Shown piece after piece: positions 51,186 to 58,771 of a stretch of 64,000 nucleotides of DNA. Under the pieces are notes generated by a model that saw only the letters and a list, made by a program, of their open reading frames with translations, was not told where the DNA came from and searched no databases. The first letter of the stretch is position 1. The number at the start of each line of letters is the position of its first letter. Source of the stretch: Alcaligenes pakistanensis (GTDB lineage Bacteria > Pseudomonadota > Gammaproteobacteria > Burkholderiales > Burkholderiaceae_B); contig NZ_BMZN01000001.1 of the NCBI RefSeq assembly GCF_014652815.1, positions 852,888 through 916,887 of the forward strand, in the 5' to 3' direction. Position numbers and translations under genes: made by a program.

Positions 51186-52943
51186 ATGAATATGAATCCC
51201 AAGCACTACTTGCCACTGGCCTGTCTTAGAAAAAAAAATCCCAGCCTGATTGCGAGCCTGGGATTGTTTATGGGTCTGGCTACCGTAAGCCTGAATAGTC
51301 AGGCAGACGCCCCATTACGGGGAAACCCCGTTGACTCCTTGCCCCCTATCAACGCACCCGCCCCCAGTACCCGCACTCCTTCACTCAATATTCCACCTGC
51401 GGCAGCTCAGAGCCAGCTACAACAACAGCTTCAACTACAACTGGTCGTGCGTACCTTTGATGTCAGTGGCAGTCGCAGTGTTCCTTTTGAGCAGATCACT
51501 GCCATTTTGGAACCCCTGGCCGGTAAAACGGTTAGCATCGCGCAGTTGATCAATGAGGTGAACAAGATCACCGCGCTGTACCAGCAGCAGGGCTACCCCC
51601 TGTCCTTTGCCATCTTGCAGCAACAGGATTTCTCGCAGGGGCACATCAAAGTGACGGTGGTCGAAGGTCATGTCGGCAGTGTCCGCATTGAGGGTGACCC
51701 CGGCCGCAGTCAGGCTCGTATTGAACGCATTGCCCAAGCCATGGTGGATGAGAAGCCTTTGACCCAGCGTACGCTGGAGCGCACCATGAACCTGCTGCGT
51801 ACGGTGCCTGGTTTGAAAATCGATCCCAAGCTGGACATGCCCGTTCGCACCGACGGGGCTTCTGAACTGCTCATCAATGCACAGCACAAATCATTCAGTG
51901 CCAATGCCAGCGTGGCAGAAATGGGGTCCAGCAAACAAGCGCTGGTACAGCTCAGTGCCAATAGCCTGACTCCCTTAGGGGAGGAGCTGAAACTAACCGC
52001 TGCCATTCCCACCAGTTCCGAGGACGTCAAGTACATCAGCGGTAATCTGACTATTCCTCTGAATGGCGATGGTCTGGCTCTGGAGATTGATGGCTATCAC
52101 TATCGTTCCACGCCACGCGACGAAGTCCTGGAAAGCCAGGGCTGGAATCGTAAAGTCATTAACGAGCGCATTGGGGCAGCGATCAGCTACCCCTTTATTC
52201 TGAATAATCAAAGCAGCCTGAAAGGGACAGCGGGCTTTTACGCCAGCCGCTCCCTGGATGACTACACGCACAAAACCCTAGATAACGTCTGGATTGAAAA
52301 CACCACAGACGTACGCGCCCTGAAAGCCGAGCTTCGTTACACCGATGCCTCGCCGCGCCAATCCCGCGAGATCAACCTGGGGGCCTACAAAGGTCTGGAC
52401 GCCATGGGCGCGCGTAAAACCTTGAATACCTATTTGCAGCGCGACCTCGAATCAGACATGGATCTGAACTTCACCCGCTGGACGGCATCGATCAAGCAAA
52501 ACCTAGCCTTGCCCGGCCAGTTTGGTATGAGTTTTTCGGCCAGTGGTCAGTACAGCTCGAACGTACTGCCCAATTCCGAGCAAGTCTCTTTTGGAGCCTG
52601 GCGCCACGGTTATGGCTATCCACAAGGGGAAATGGCGGGCGATAAAGGGGTGGGGGCTACCCTAGAACTGAACCGGCGCTTTACGAACTCGTCCAGCTGG
52701 CTCAATAACATCCAGCCTTACATTGCCTATGACTGGGCACGTGCCTGGTACAACCTGGACAGGCTCAATAGTTACAACAACCGCAGTTTGCGCTCCGCCG
52801 CTATTGGGGTTCGCCTGTCCAACAACAAGCATTATCTGTTTGATATCAACGTCGCCAAGCCATTGGGCGATCTGCCCGTCAACTCTGATGAGCGCAAACT
52901 ACGGTTGAACACCAACTTCCTGTTCTTCTACGACGGCTTTTAA
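51186..52943 (+). CDS. TpsB-type outer-membrane transporter (ShlB/FhaC/HecB family), no TpsA visible
   Basis: 585 residues. An N-terminal signal region, a Pro-rich and Gln-rich linker with an amphipathic start, a POTRA_2 domain (about 90-165, VRTFDVSGSRSVPFEQITAI), a second POTRA-like part (GHVGSVRIEGDPGRSQARIE) and a 16-strand barrel. The family's loop 6 motif appears as WRHGYGYPQGEMAGDKG, with the key Arg kept, and the final strands contain YIAYDWARAW with the conserved Asp; it ends in Phe. TpsB proteins export long beta-helical TpsA partners, but no TpsA gene is in the window. The next genes code for glycine-rich lipoproteins. Confidence 0.9.
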   Translation: MNMNPKHYLPLACLRKKNPSLIASLGLFMGLATVSLNSQADAPLRGNPVDSLPPINAPAPSTRTPSLNIPPAAAQSQLQQQLQLQLVVRTFDVSGSRSVPFEQITAILEPLAGKTVSIAQLINEVNKITALYQQQGYPLSFAILQQQDFSQGHIKVTVVEGHVGSVRIEGDPGRSQARIERIAQAMVDEKPLTQRTLERTMNLLRTVPGLKIDPKLDMPVRTDGASELLINAQHKSFSANASVAEMGSSKQALVQLSANSLTPLGEELKLTAAIPTSSEDVKYISGNLTIPLNGDGLALEIDGYHYRSTPRDEVLESQGWNRKVINERIGAAISYPFILNNQSSLKGTAGFYASRSLDDYTHKTLDNVWIENTTDVRALKAELRYTDASPRQSREINLGAYKGLDAMGARKTLNTYLQRDLESDMDLNFTRWTASIKQNLALPGQFGMSFSASGQYSSNVLPNSEQVSFGAWRHGYGYPQGEMAGDKGVGATLELNRRFTNSSSWLNNIQPYIAYDWARAWYNLDRLNSYNNRSLRSAAIGVRLSNNKHYLFDINVAKPLGDLPVNSDERKLRLNTNFLFFYDGF

Positions 52944-52982
52944 GCACCACTTCGACAGCGTTTCAGCGCTTATCTTTCCTCC

Positions 52983-53007
52983 AGGCCATCGCAAGATGGC
53001 CTTTTTT
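52983..53007 (+). terminator. Terminator after tpsB
   Basis: Stem AGGCCATC / GATGGCCT with loop GCAA, followed by six T. It separates tpsB from the first lipoprotein module. Confidence 0.88.
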
Positions 53008-53038
53008 GTGTTCTATCCAAGCCTATTCGAGCCCTAGG

Positions 53039-53062
53039 TGTTACGAAAAACGTTACGTAACA
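53039..53062. promoter_or_regulatory. Candidate enhancer site 1 (TGTTACG ... CGTTACGTAACA)
   Basis: The palindromic core GTTACGTAAC is at 53052-53061, with an extra half-site TGTTACG at 53039-53045. It is about 150 bases upstream of the sigma-54 promoter at 53209. The same palindrome occurs before the second module. Confidence 0.65.
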
Positions 53063-53208
53063 GGAACGGAACACCGGGCACAAACAGCCCCATACAGGCT
53101 TAACTCAATCCCAAAACAGACAAGGATGGCAATTCTAAAAAACACAAAAACCAAGACAACACTATGTTTTATAAGAACAAAAATAAATAACATAGCCAAA
53201 TAAAAAAC

Positions 53209-53226
53209 TTGGCATGTCATTTGCTT
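53209..53226 (+). promoter_or_regulatory. Sigma-54 promoter of lipoprotein module 1
   Basis: TTGGCATGTCATTTGCTT: the -24 GG and -12 GC are 10 bases apart and the flanks (TTGGCA, TTGCTT) match the consensus closely. A start near 53236 would put the lipoprotein ATG at 53282 in the message and rules out the in-frame ATG at 53228. Confidence 0.85.
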
Positions 53227-53281
53227 AATGTCTATCAACAGCCCCTTGAGGGCGTGCTTACACTTCAAATCGGAGTCAGAC

Positions 53282-55093
53282 ATGAAAGCAAGGAATTCAG
53301 CAAGAAAAGCCTCGGTACAACGCACTTTGCAACGTACTGTTGTGGCCACACTGGTCATCAGCGCCGCCGTCCTGGCCGGTTGCTCCTCGCGCGGCGGGGT
53401 GCGCGATGGTCTGGAGGTGTCCGTGCGCCCACCCGTTGTTGACCCCGGTCTGCCTAACCCCGGTGACGGCGGCAACGGTGGTGGTAACAATGGCGGCGGT
53501 AATAACGGCGGTAACAACGGTGGCGGCAAAGACAATAGTCTGACCCAAAATGCCTTGGGTAATCTGGGCCAGGCAGTGGACAACGTGATCCCTCTTAACC
53601 TGGGCAAAACCGGCAATCAGCTGGGCCAGACACTGGACGGCGTTCTGAAACCTGTCACCAACATCGTCACAGACACAACGCGCACTGTGGGCGGTGTCAC
53701 CGGGCTGGGACAACCGGTCAATGGCCTGACCCAGCAAGTCGGTGGTGTTGTCACCAATCTAGGCGGTCAACTGAGCAAGACTGGCCTACCCCTGAATCTG
53801 GGTGAAGGCGCTGGTGGCCTGCTCTCTCATCTGGGCCAGGCAGTCGGTTCGGCCGGGGGCCTGCTGGTCAACGACCCCAAGAATCCAAACCCTCTGGGTA
53901 ATACCCTGCACCACGCTACCAAAGGCGTAGAAGTGCTGACAGGTGCATTGCTGGGTGAAGGCAGTTTGCTGCACCCACTGACTGCGCAATTGGGTTTAGG
54001 TGGCATTTTGCTGGCTGACAGCGGTGAACCTGTGCTGAAACCTGCACTGGGCAATGTCGGCCAAACCGTAGACAACATTCTGCCCCTGGGTTTGAATCCC
54101 ATTCTAGGTGACGTCGGTGGGGCATTAGATAATACCGTGGCACCCATCGCCGCTACCGTCACCAACGTGACTCAGCAAGTGGGCGATGGCCTGGGAGTTG
54201 GCCAGCCAATCCATGCCTTGCTGGGCGGTGTGGGCAGCGCCTTGGGTAATGTAGGCGGCAAGCTAGACAATGCAGCTCCTTTGGGGCTGGGTGGTGTCGT
54301 GAGTCACCTGGGTCAGGCTGTGGCATCGACCGGCGGCTTGCTACACAAGACAGAGGCCAACACCAACCCACTGGGCAATACATTGAATCACGCTACACAG
54401 GCCGTCGCCTCCTTGACGGGCGGGCTGGGCGGCATTACGGGTGGTGAGGGCGGCGGCTTGCTGGCCCCGGTCACCAATCTGGTGGGGGGGTTGACCGGCG
54501 GCTTGGGCGGTGGCGACGCAGCTAGTGGTGGCTTGCTGGCTCCAGTCACCAATCTGGTGGGCGGTTTGACTGGCGGCTTGGGCGGTGGTGACGCGACTAG
54601 CGGTGGCTTGCTGGCTCCAGTCACCAATCTGGTGGGCGGTTTGACTGGCGGCTTGGGCGGTGGTGACGCAGCTAGTGGTGGCTTGCTGGCTCCAGTCACC
54701 AATCTGGTGGGTGGTTTGACCGGCGGCTTGGGCGGTGGCGACGCAGCTAGTGGTGGCTTGCTGGCTCCAGTCACCAATCTGGTGGGTGGTTTGACCGGCG
54801 GCTTGGCTGGCGGTGATGCTGGCAACGGTGGTTTACTCGCACCAGTAACCGGGCTCTTGGGTGGAATTACTGGCAGCGTCTCGATAGGCGGTGGCGCTGC
54901 AGCTGAAGGACAGGCCGGTGGCGGTCTGCTGGCACCTGTCACTGGTTTGGTGGGTGGCTTGGTGGGTGGCTTGACCGGGGGTGTCAACGTACAGGCCAAC
55001 GCAGGTGCAGCCGGTGAAGGACAAGCTAATGGTGGATTGCTGGCCCCTGTGAACGGCTTGCTCGGCGGCCTGCTGGGAGGTGGCAGAAAATGA
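53282..55093 (+). CDS. Glycine-rich repeat lipoprotein, module 1
   Basis: 603 residues from the ATG at 53282 (GGAG seven bases upstream). The signal sequence ends in a lipobox (V-L-A-G-C). A short Gly/Asn linker follows, then two related blocks of about 150 residues (first from LGNLGQAVDNVIPLNLG, second from LGNVGQTVDNILPLGL), each ending NPLGNTL-x-H-A-T. Then come five copies of a 25-residue unit GGLLAPVTNLVGGLTGG... and a tail GGLLGGGRK. It is not collagen: no G-x-y periodicity. The glycine-zipper pattern suggests a self-associating surface protein or one buried in membrane. Its stop overlaps the MarR gene start (ATGA). Function unknown. Confidence 0.85.
   Translation: MKARNSARKASVQRTLQRTVVATLVISAAVLAGCSSRGGVRDGLEVSVRPPVVDPGLPNPGDGGNGGGNNGGGNNGGNNGGGKDNSLTQNALGNLGQAVDNVIPLNLGKTGNQLGQTLDGVLKPVTNIVTDTTRTVGGVTGLGQPVNGLTQQVGGVVTNLGGQLSKTGLPLNLGEGAGGLLSHLGQAVGSAGGLLVNDPKNPNPLGNTLHHATKGVEVLTGALLGEGSLLHPLTAQLGLGGILLADSGEPVLKPALGNVGQTVDNILPLGLNPILGDVGGALDNTVAPIAATVTNVTQQVGDGLGVGQPIHALLGGVGSALGNVGGKLDNAAPLGLGGVVSHLGQAVASTGGLLHKTEANTNPLGNTLNHATQAVASLTGGLGGITGGEGGGLLAPVTNLVGGLTGGLGGGDAASGGLLAPVTNLVGGLTGGLGGGDATSGGLLAPVTNLVGGLTGGLGGGDAASGGLLAPVTNLVGGLTGGLGGGDAASGGLLAPVTNLVGGLTGGLAGGDAGNGGLLAPVTGLLGGITGSVSIGGGAAAEGQAGGGLLAPVTGLVGGLVGGLTGGVNVQANAGAAGEGQANGGLLAPVNGLLGGLLGGGRK
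54452..54826 (+). repeat. Five 75-bp coding repeats in lipoprotein 1
   Basis: Five consecutive units of 75 bases (25 codons, starting GGLLAPVTNLVGG) with high DNA identity; units 2 to 4 differ at only a few bases. A sixth, diverged unit follows. In-frame expansion or loss would not break the gene. Confidence 0.9.
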
Positions 55094-55680
55094 TGAATAA
55101 GGTCATGAATCCGGTCAGCCTGCCCGTGAATTTTCACCCTGGTGCGCAAAGCGCAGGGGCACGGGCCAACTGGTCCTCTCACACCGATGAAAACGCCATG
55201 CTGTCAGAAAAGATGTTGATGGACCTGGGGAAAATGCTGGGTCGTCAGTTCACCATCTACGCAGAGGCCCTGAAAGCCAGTTTGGCCGAACAAGCCAGCA
55301 TGCCCTTGAATGACTTCAAAGCACTGGAATACATCATGGAGTTCGATGCCTTGCCCACCGGCCAGCTCGCCCATCTGATGGATCTCAGCGCCAGTGGAGT
55401 CAGTGCCCTGATCAACCGCCTGGAACACCGGGGCTACATTACTCGTGGTCGCCATCCTTTGGACAAACGAGTCATTGCCCTGCATCCGGTCATAGACAAG
55501 TGCCGTGAGGTTCTTGCTGTCAAAGAACGGGCCATCAACCAGGCGATCAACACAGCGGCCAGTCAAAACCCTGCCCAACTGATCGCCATGTACGACTTTC
55601 TGGTCGATAGTATGAGCACCTTCAGGCAGAACACCAAAGCCTGGCTGGATGCCAAGGCACTGGTGCCACGGGCCTCCTGA
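55090..55680 (+). CDS. MarR-family regulator, module 1
   Basis: 196 residues; start at 55090 overlapping the lipoprotein stop, or the next ATG at 55093. The winged helix is clear: LPTGQLAHLMDLSASGVSAL, I-N-R-L-E-H-R-G-Y-I-T-R and the wing G-R-H-P-L-D-K-R-V-I-A-L-H-P, flanked by the long helices that form the MarR dimer. It probably controls its own module or a nearby gene in response to a small ligand. It is homologous to the regulator that ends module 2. Followed by a strong terminator. Confidence 0.9.
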   Translation: MMNKVMNPVSLPVNFHPGAQSAGARANWSSHTDENAMLSEKMLMDLGKMLGRQFTIYAEALKASLAEQASMPLNDFKALEYIMEFDALPTGQLAHLMDLSASGVSALINRLEHRGYITRGRHPLDKRVIALHPVIDKCREVLAVKERAINQAINTAASQNPAQLIAMYDFLVDSMSTFRQNTKAWLDAKALVPRAS

Positions 55681-55700
55681 ACGTCTAGTCTGATCACACT

Positions 55701-55730
55701 GAACCGCTGCTTGCCAGCGGTTCTTTTTTT
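55701..55730 (+). terminator. Terminator of module 1
   Basis: Stem GAACCGCTG / CAGCGGTTC, loop of five, followed by seven T. The enhancer palindrome of module 2 begins at its last T. Confidence 0.9.
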
Positions 55731-55771
55731 GTTACGTAACACGTTCCGCCCCGTGCCCAAAACCCGTAACA
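55730..55771. promoter_or_regulatory. Candidate enhancer site 2 (TGTTACGTAACA plus half-site)
   Basis: Perfect 12-base palindrome TGTTACGTAACA at 55730-55741 and a further CGTAACA half-site at 55765-55771, about 110 bases upstream of the sigma-54 promoter at 55843. Same core and layout as site 1. Confidence 0.7.
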
Positions 55772-55842
55772 AATAGCCCTCTTTTTTTCTTGCATTTTCG
55801 CTCATCACCAATCTGAATGCGGCTTACAGACCAACTCATAAG

Positions 55843-55860
55843 TTGGCACGAGAATTGCTT
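55843..55860 (+). promoter_or_regulatory. Sigma-54 promoter of lipoprotein module 2
   Basis: TTGGCACGAGAATTGCTT is an essentially perfect match to the sigma-54 consensus (TTGGCACG-N4-TTGCT), GG and GC 10 bases apart. A start near 55870 leaves a 5' leader of about 40 bases before the ATG at 55911. Confidence 0.93.
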
Positions 55861-55910
55861 CAATAGATTCAGGAAGCAAGCAAATACCCGATCATTAATT
55901 GGAGCAAGCA

Positions 55911-57860
55911 ATGCATAAGAATACAGACAGCAAGAAACCAGGCCTGCGCCTGACTCTCCTGGCCACCTTGATGGTCAGCACCTTGGCCTTGACCGCCTGC
56001 GGCAGCCTCTCCGGTGGCGGGTCTTCTGGATCTGATAACTCTGTCCCCACGAACCCAGGCACCGGCGGTGGAACGGGTGGCGGTGATAACGGCGGTGGCG
56101 ACAACGGCGGCGGCGATAACGGCGGCGGTGACAACGGCGGAGGCGATAACGGCGGCGGTGACAACGGCGGCGGTGACAACGGCGGTGGCGATAACGGCGG
56201 CGGTGACAACGGCGGTGGCGATAACGGCGGCGGTGACAACGGCGGTGGCGATAACGGCGGCGGTGACAACGGCGGCGGCGACAACGGCGGTGGTGACAAC
56301 GGCGGCAACCCGCCCACTCGCACTCCCGGCCCCTTGGAAACCACATTGAATAATGTAGGTGAGGCCGTTGATAACGTCCTGCCAGTCGGTCTGCAAGATA
56401 CTGGCGGCAAACTGGGCAAGACGCTGGATACAGTTGTCGCCCCAATCATCGACACCACAACCGGCCTGACTCAGCAAATCGGTGGTGCTACCGGCTTGGG
56501 TCAACCTGTTAATAGCCTGCTGGGACAAACTGGCGGTGTTGTTGCCAACCTGGGTGAGCAACTGGGTAATAGTGGCTTGCCATTGAATCTGGGCCAAGGC
56601 GTAGGCGGTCTTCTGACCGGTCTGGGCAATGCAGTGGGAAGCACGGGCGGCCTGCTGCATGCTGACCCCAATAATCCCAATCCATTGACTGCTGTTCTGG
56701 GTCACGCTACAGGCGGCGTTGCTGCATTGACGGGCTCCCTACTGGGCGAAGGCAGCCTGCTGTATCCGCTGACAGGTCAGTTGGGCTTAGATGGTTTGCT
56801 GAGCGGTGCGGATGCCGCTCCCATCCTTGAACCTTCCCTGGCAAACGTAGGCCAGACTGTCGACAACATCTTGCCTATCGGGTTGAACCCAATCCTGGGC
56901 AATGTAGGCGAAGCACTGGATACCGTGGTTGCTCCTGTCGGCGCCACTGTGACTCTGGTCACTCAACAAGTAGGTGACGGCCTGGGCGTTGGCCAGCCTA
57001 TCAATGCCTTGCTGGGCGGCGTAGGCAGTGCCTTGAGCAATGTCGGTGGCAAGCTGGACAATGCTGCTCCTTTAGGACTGGGTGGTTTCGTAAGTAACTT
57101 GGGTCAGGCCGTGACCTCGACCGGCGGCTTACTGCACAAGACAGAGGCCAACACCAACCCGCTGGGCAATACCCTGAATCACGCCACGCAAGCAGTCGCT
57201 TCTTTGACCGGCGGGCTGACAGGTAATGGTGAGGGTGGCCTGCTCTCTCCAGTAACCGGTTTGCTGGGTGGCTTAACAGGTGGGTTGGGCGGCGGCGGTG
57301 ACGCCACAAACGGTGGCCTGCTCGCCCCCGTGACCGGTTTGCTGGGCGGTTTGACTGGCGGTCTGGGTGGTGCTGGTGATGCCACAAACGGCGGCCTACT
57401 CGCCCCCGTAACCGGTTTGCTGGGTGGTCTGACTGGCGGCCTGGGCGGTGCCGGTGATGCCACAAACGGCGGCCTACTCGCCCCCGTAACCGGTTTGCTG
57501 GGTGGTTTGACTGGCGGCCTGGGCGGTGATGCTGCTAACGGTGGCTTGCTCGCTCCTGTAACCGGCTTGCTGGGCGGTGTAACAGGCGGCCTGGGTGGTG
57601 ATGCTGCAAGCGGTGGCTTGCTCGCTCCTGTCACTGGCTTAGTTAGCGGTTTGACGGGTGGCGGTGACGCTGCGAACGGTGGCGGCTTGCTGTCCCCCGT
57701 AACTGGCCTGGTTGGTGGCTTGCTAGGCACAGCAACGGTCAGTGTTGATGTGAATGCTTCGGCCAACGCGGGTGGTGAAGCCGCTGCAGGCGCGAACAAC
57801 GGTGGCTTGCTCGCTCCAGTTAACGGCCTGCTCGGCGGTTTACTGGGCGGTCGCCGCTAA
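55911..57860 (+). CDS. Glycine-rich repeat lipoprotein, module 2
   Basis: 649 residues from the ATG at 55911 with GGAG seven bases upstream. The lipobox is L-A-L-T-A-C. After a Ser/Gly stretch come 15 copies of GGGDN (residues 56-130), then two related blocks of about 150 residues as in lipoprotein 1 (from NVGEAVDNVLPVGL and NVGQTVDNILPIGL), a set of six or so C-terminal units of the form GGLLAPVTGLLGGLTGGLGG..., and the tail GGLLGGRR. The Asp/Asn/Gly linker could bind calcium and act as a stalk. It is clearly a paralog of lipoprotein 1. Probable surface protein of unknown function. Confidence 0.85.
   Translation: MHKNTDSKKPGLRLTLLATLMVSTLALTACGSLSGGGSSGSDNSVPTNPGTGGGTGGGDNGGGDNGGGDNGGGDNGGGDNGGGDNGGGDNGGGDNGGGDNGGGDNGGGDNGGGDNGGGDNGGGDNGGGDNGGNPPTRTPGPLETTLNNVGEAVDNVLPVGLQDTGGKLGKTLDTVVAPIIDTTTGLTQQIGGATGLGQPVNSLLGQTGGVVANLGEQLGNSGLPLNLGQGVGGLLTGLGNAVGSTGGLLHADPNNPNPLTAVLGHATGGVAALTGSLLGEGSLLYPLTGQLGLDGLLSGADAAPILEPSLANVGQTVDNILPIGLNPILGNVGEALDTVVAPVGATVTLVTQQVGDGLGVGQPINALLGGVGSALSNVGGKLDNAAPLGLGGFVSNLGQAVTSTGGLLHKTEANTNPLGNTLNHATQAVASLTGGLTGNGEGGLLSPVTGLLGGLTGGLGGGGDATNGGLLAPVTGLLGGLTGGLGGAGDATNGGLLAPVTGLLGGLTGGLGGAGDATNGGLLAPVTGLLGGLTGGLGGDAANGGLLAPVTGLLGGVTGGLGGDAASGGLLAPVTGLVSGLTGGGDAANGGGLLSPVTGLVGGLLGTATVSVDVNASANAGGEAAAGANNGGLLAPVNGLLGGLLGGRR
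56076..56300 (+). repeat. Fifteen 15-bp coding repeats (GGGDN) in lipoprotein 2
   Basis: Fifteen consecutive in-frame units coding Gly-Gly-Gly-Asp-Asn, with only synonymous third-base differences between units. The array forms a long flexible acidic linker right after the lipid anchor. Confidence 0.95.
57235..57700 (+). repeat. C-terminal repeat array of lipoprotein 2
   Basis: About six units of 69-78 bases, each starting GGLL[AS]PVTGL and ending in G-D-A-[AT]-[NS]. They are more varied in length than those of lipoprotein 1; two neighbouring units near 57370-57530 are almost identical, which suggests recent duplication. Boundaries are approximate. Confidence 0.8.
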
Positions 57861-57865
57861 GAAAC

Positions 57866-57894
57866 AGCTTGGGGCGTACGCGCCCCAAGCTTTT
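57866..57894 (+). terminator. Hairpin with short U run inside module 2
   Basis: Eleven-bp stem AGCTTGGGGCG / CGCCCCAAGCT with loop TACG and only a few T after it. It follows the lipoprotein 2 gene and probably stops part of the transcripts, lowering expression of the two genes downstream. Confidence 0.65.
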
Positions 57895-57961
57895 AACACT
57901 AGACCTCTCCCCTCCCCGGCTAACGCTGCTGAACAATCCTGATGACCATCTGGAGTAAGCC

Positions 57962-58765
57962 ATGACTACCAATCCACGTAAGCATTTTGCATCTGGTGGC
58001 ATTGTTTTGTTCAGCCTGCTGGGTCCCATGCTCGCAACATCGGCTCAGTCAGAAGGGATAGGTATGGATCACATGCCTACCTCCGCCATATTGAATACAG
58101 CACAAAGTGTCACTGCGGCGGCACTGGTCACTTCTTCGCCCAGCCCTGCAGAAACAACGCTGCGCAATCTAGATGCGACCATAAACAATGTACTTCCAAC
58201 ACGCCCCCCCTACTTTCATCTTGAACAGCCTGTTTTTATAGAAGCACTTGAAGAGATCACGGTCTACGAAGCACGCATCAAGGAGGCTCTTGATAAGGGC
58301 TATGTCGTTTCATCGATGGGCGAAAAAATCACTCTTCTAATACCTGAATCTATAGATGCACTAGGGCGAGTCGTCGAACAATCAAATCTCCCGCCACAGC
58401 TAAGGCAGACATCCACGGCTTTACTTAATAGTGTCGGTAACACGATTGGCAGTGCTGGCGCCGTGCTTTATGACGATCCCGCCCAGCCCTATCCGCTGAG
58501 CTCCGCACTAAGTCACGCGACAGGTGGGCTTGCGGCGGCGACTGGCACTCTCTTTCAGGGCAACAATCCACTGCAATCTCTGCACGGTTCACCCACTGGT
58601 GGTGGACTGATTGGCAATGAGTCCGCCACAGGCTTACTCGCTCCTGCAGCCAATCCGGTAAGTGGGCTTAACAACAGCCTCCCCACAGACACAAGCACTA
58701 AACAAAGCCTGCTAGCCCCCGTCACTGGACTGGTCAGCGGACTGTTGAACGGCCCACCACGTTAA
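57962..58765 (+). CDS. Shorter secreted relative of the repeat lipoproteins
   Basis: 267 residues. The N-terminus (KHFASGGIVLFSLLGPMLAT, then S-A-Q-S) looks like a signal peptide without a lipobox. The segment TTLRNLDATINNVLP and the stretch LNSVGNTIGSAGAVLYDDPA, P-Y-P-L-S-S-A-L-S-H-A-T-G-G match one block of the lipoproteins, and the end SLLAPVTGLVSGLLNGPPR matches their C-terminal unit. Between them is a 90-residue insert (FIEALEEITVYEARIKEALD) with no match. It has one block instead of two and no repeat array. It lies between lipoprotein 2 and the MarR gene (6-base gap). Confidence 0.75.
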   Translation: MTTNPRKHFASGGIVLFSLLGPMLATSAQSEGIGMDHMPTSAILNTAQSVTAAALVTSSPSPAETTLRNLDATINNVLPTRPPYFHLEQPVFIEALEEITVYEARIKEALDKGYVVSSMGEKITLLIPESIDALGRVVEQSNLPPQLRQTSTALLNSVGNTIGSAGAVLYDDPAQPYPLSSALSHATGGLAAATGTLFQGNNPLQSLHGSPTGGGLIGNESATGLLAPAANPVSGLNNSLPTDTSTKQSLLAPVTGLVSGLLNGPPR

Positions 58766-58771
58766 GGACCT

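Larger units (their letters stand above)
52944..53281. promoter_or_regulatory. Control region of the first repeat-lipoprotein module
   Basis: No gene. It contains the tpsB terminator (52983-53007), the GTTACGTAAC palindrome with an extra half-site (53039-53062) and a sigma-54 promoter (53209-53226). Each is listed separately. Confidence 0.7.

Noticed and set aside
53228-53281. Upstream ATG of lipoprotein 1 at 53228
   Set aside because: It lies before the predicted sigma-54 transcription start and would place 18 residues ahead of the signal peptide.
56076-56300. CRISPR array
   Set aside because: Units are directly adjacent without spacers and in frame with a protein.
55895-56458. Minus-strand frame with Pro-Pro-Leu-Ser-type repeats opposite lipoprotein 2
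   Set aside because: It is the complement of the GGGDN array; the plus-strand frame has the promoter, ribosome site and lipobox.
53282-57860. Collagen-like triple-helix protein label for the lipoproteins
   Set aside because: There is no Gly-x-y three-residue periodicity; the linker has a period of five and the C-terminal units one of about 25.
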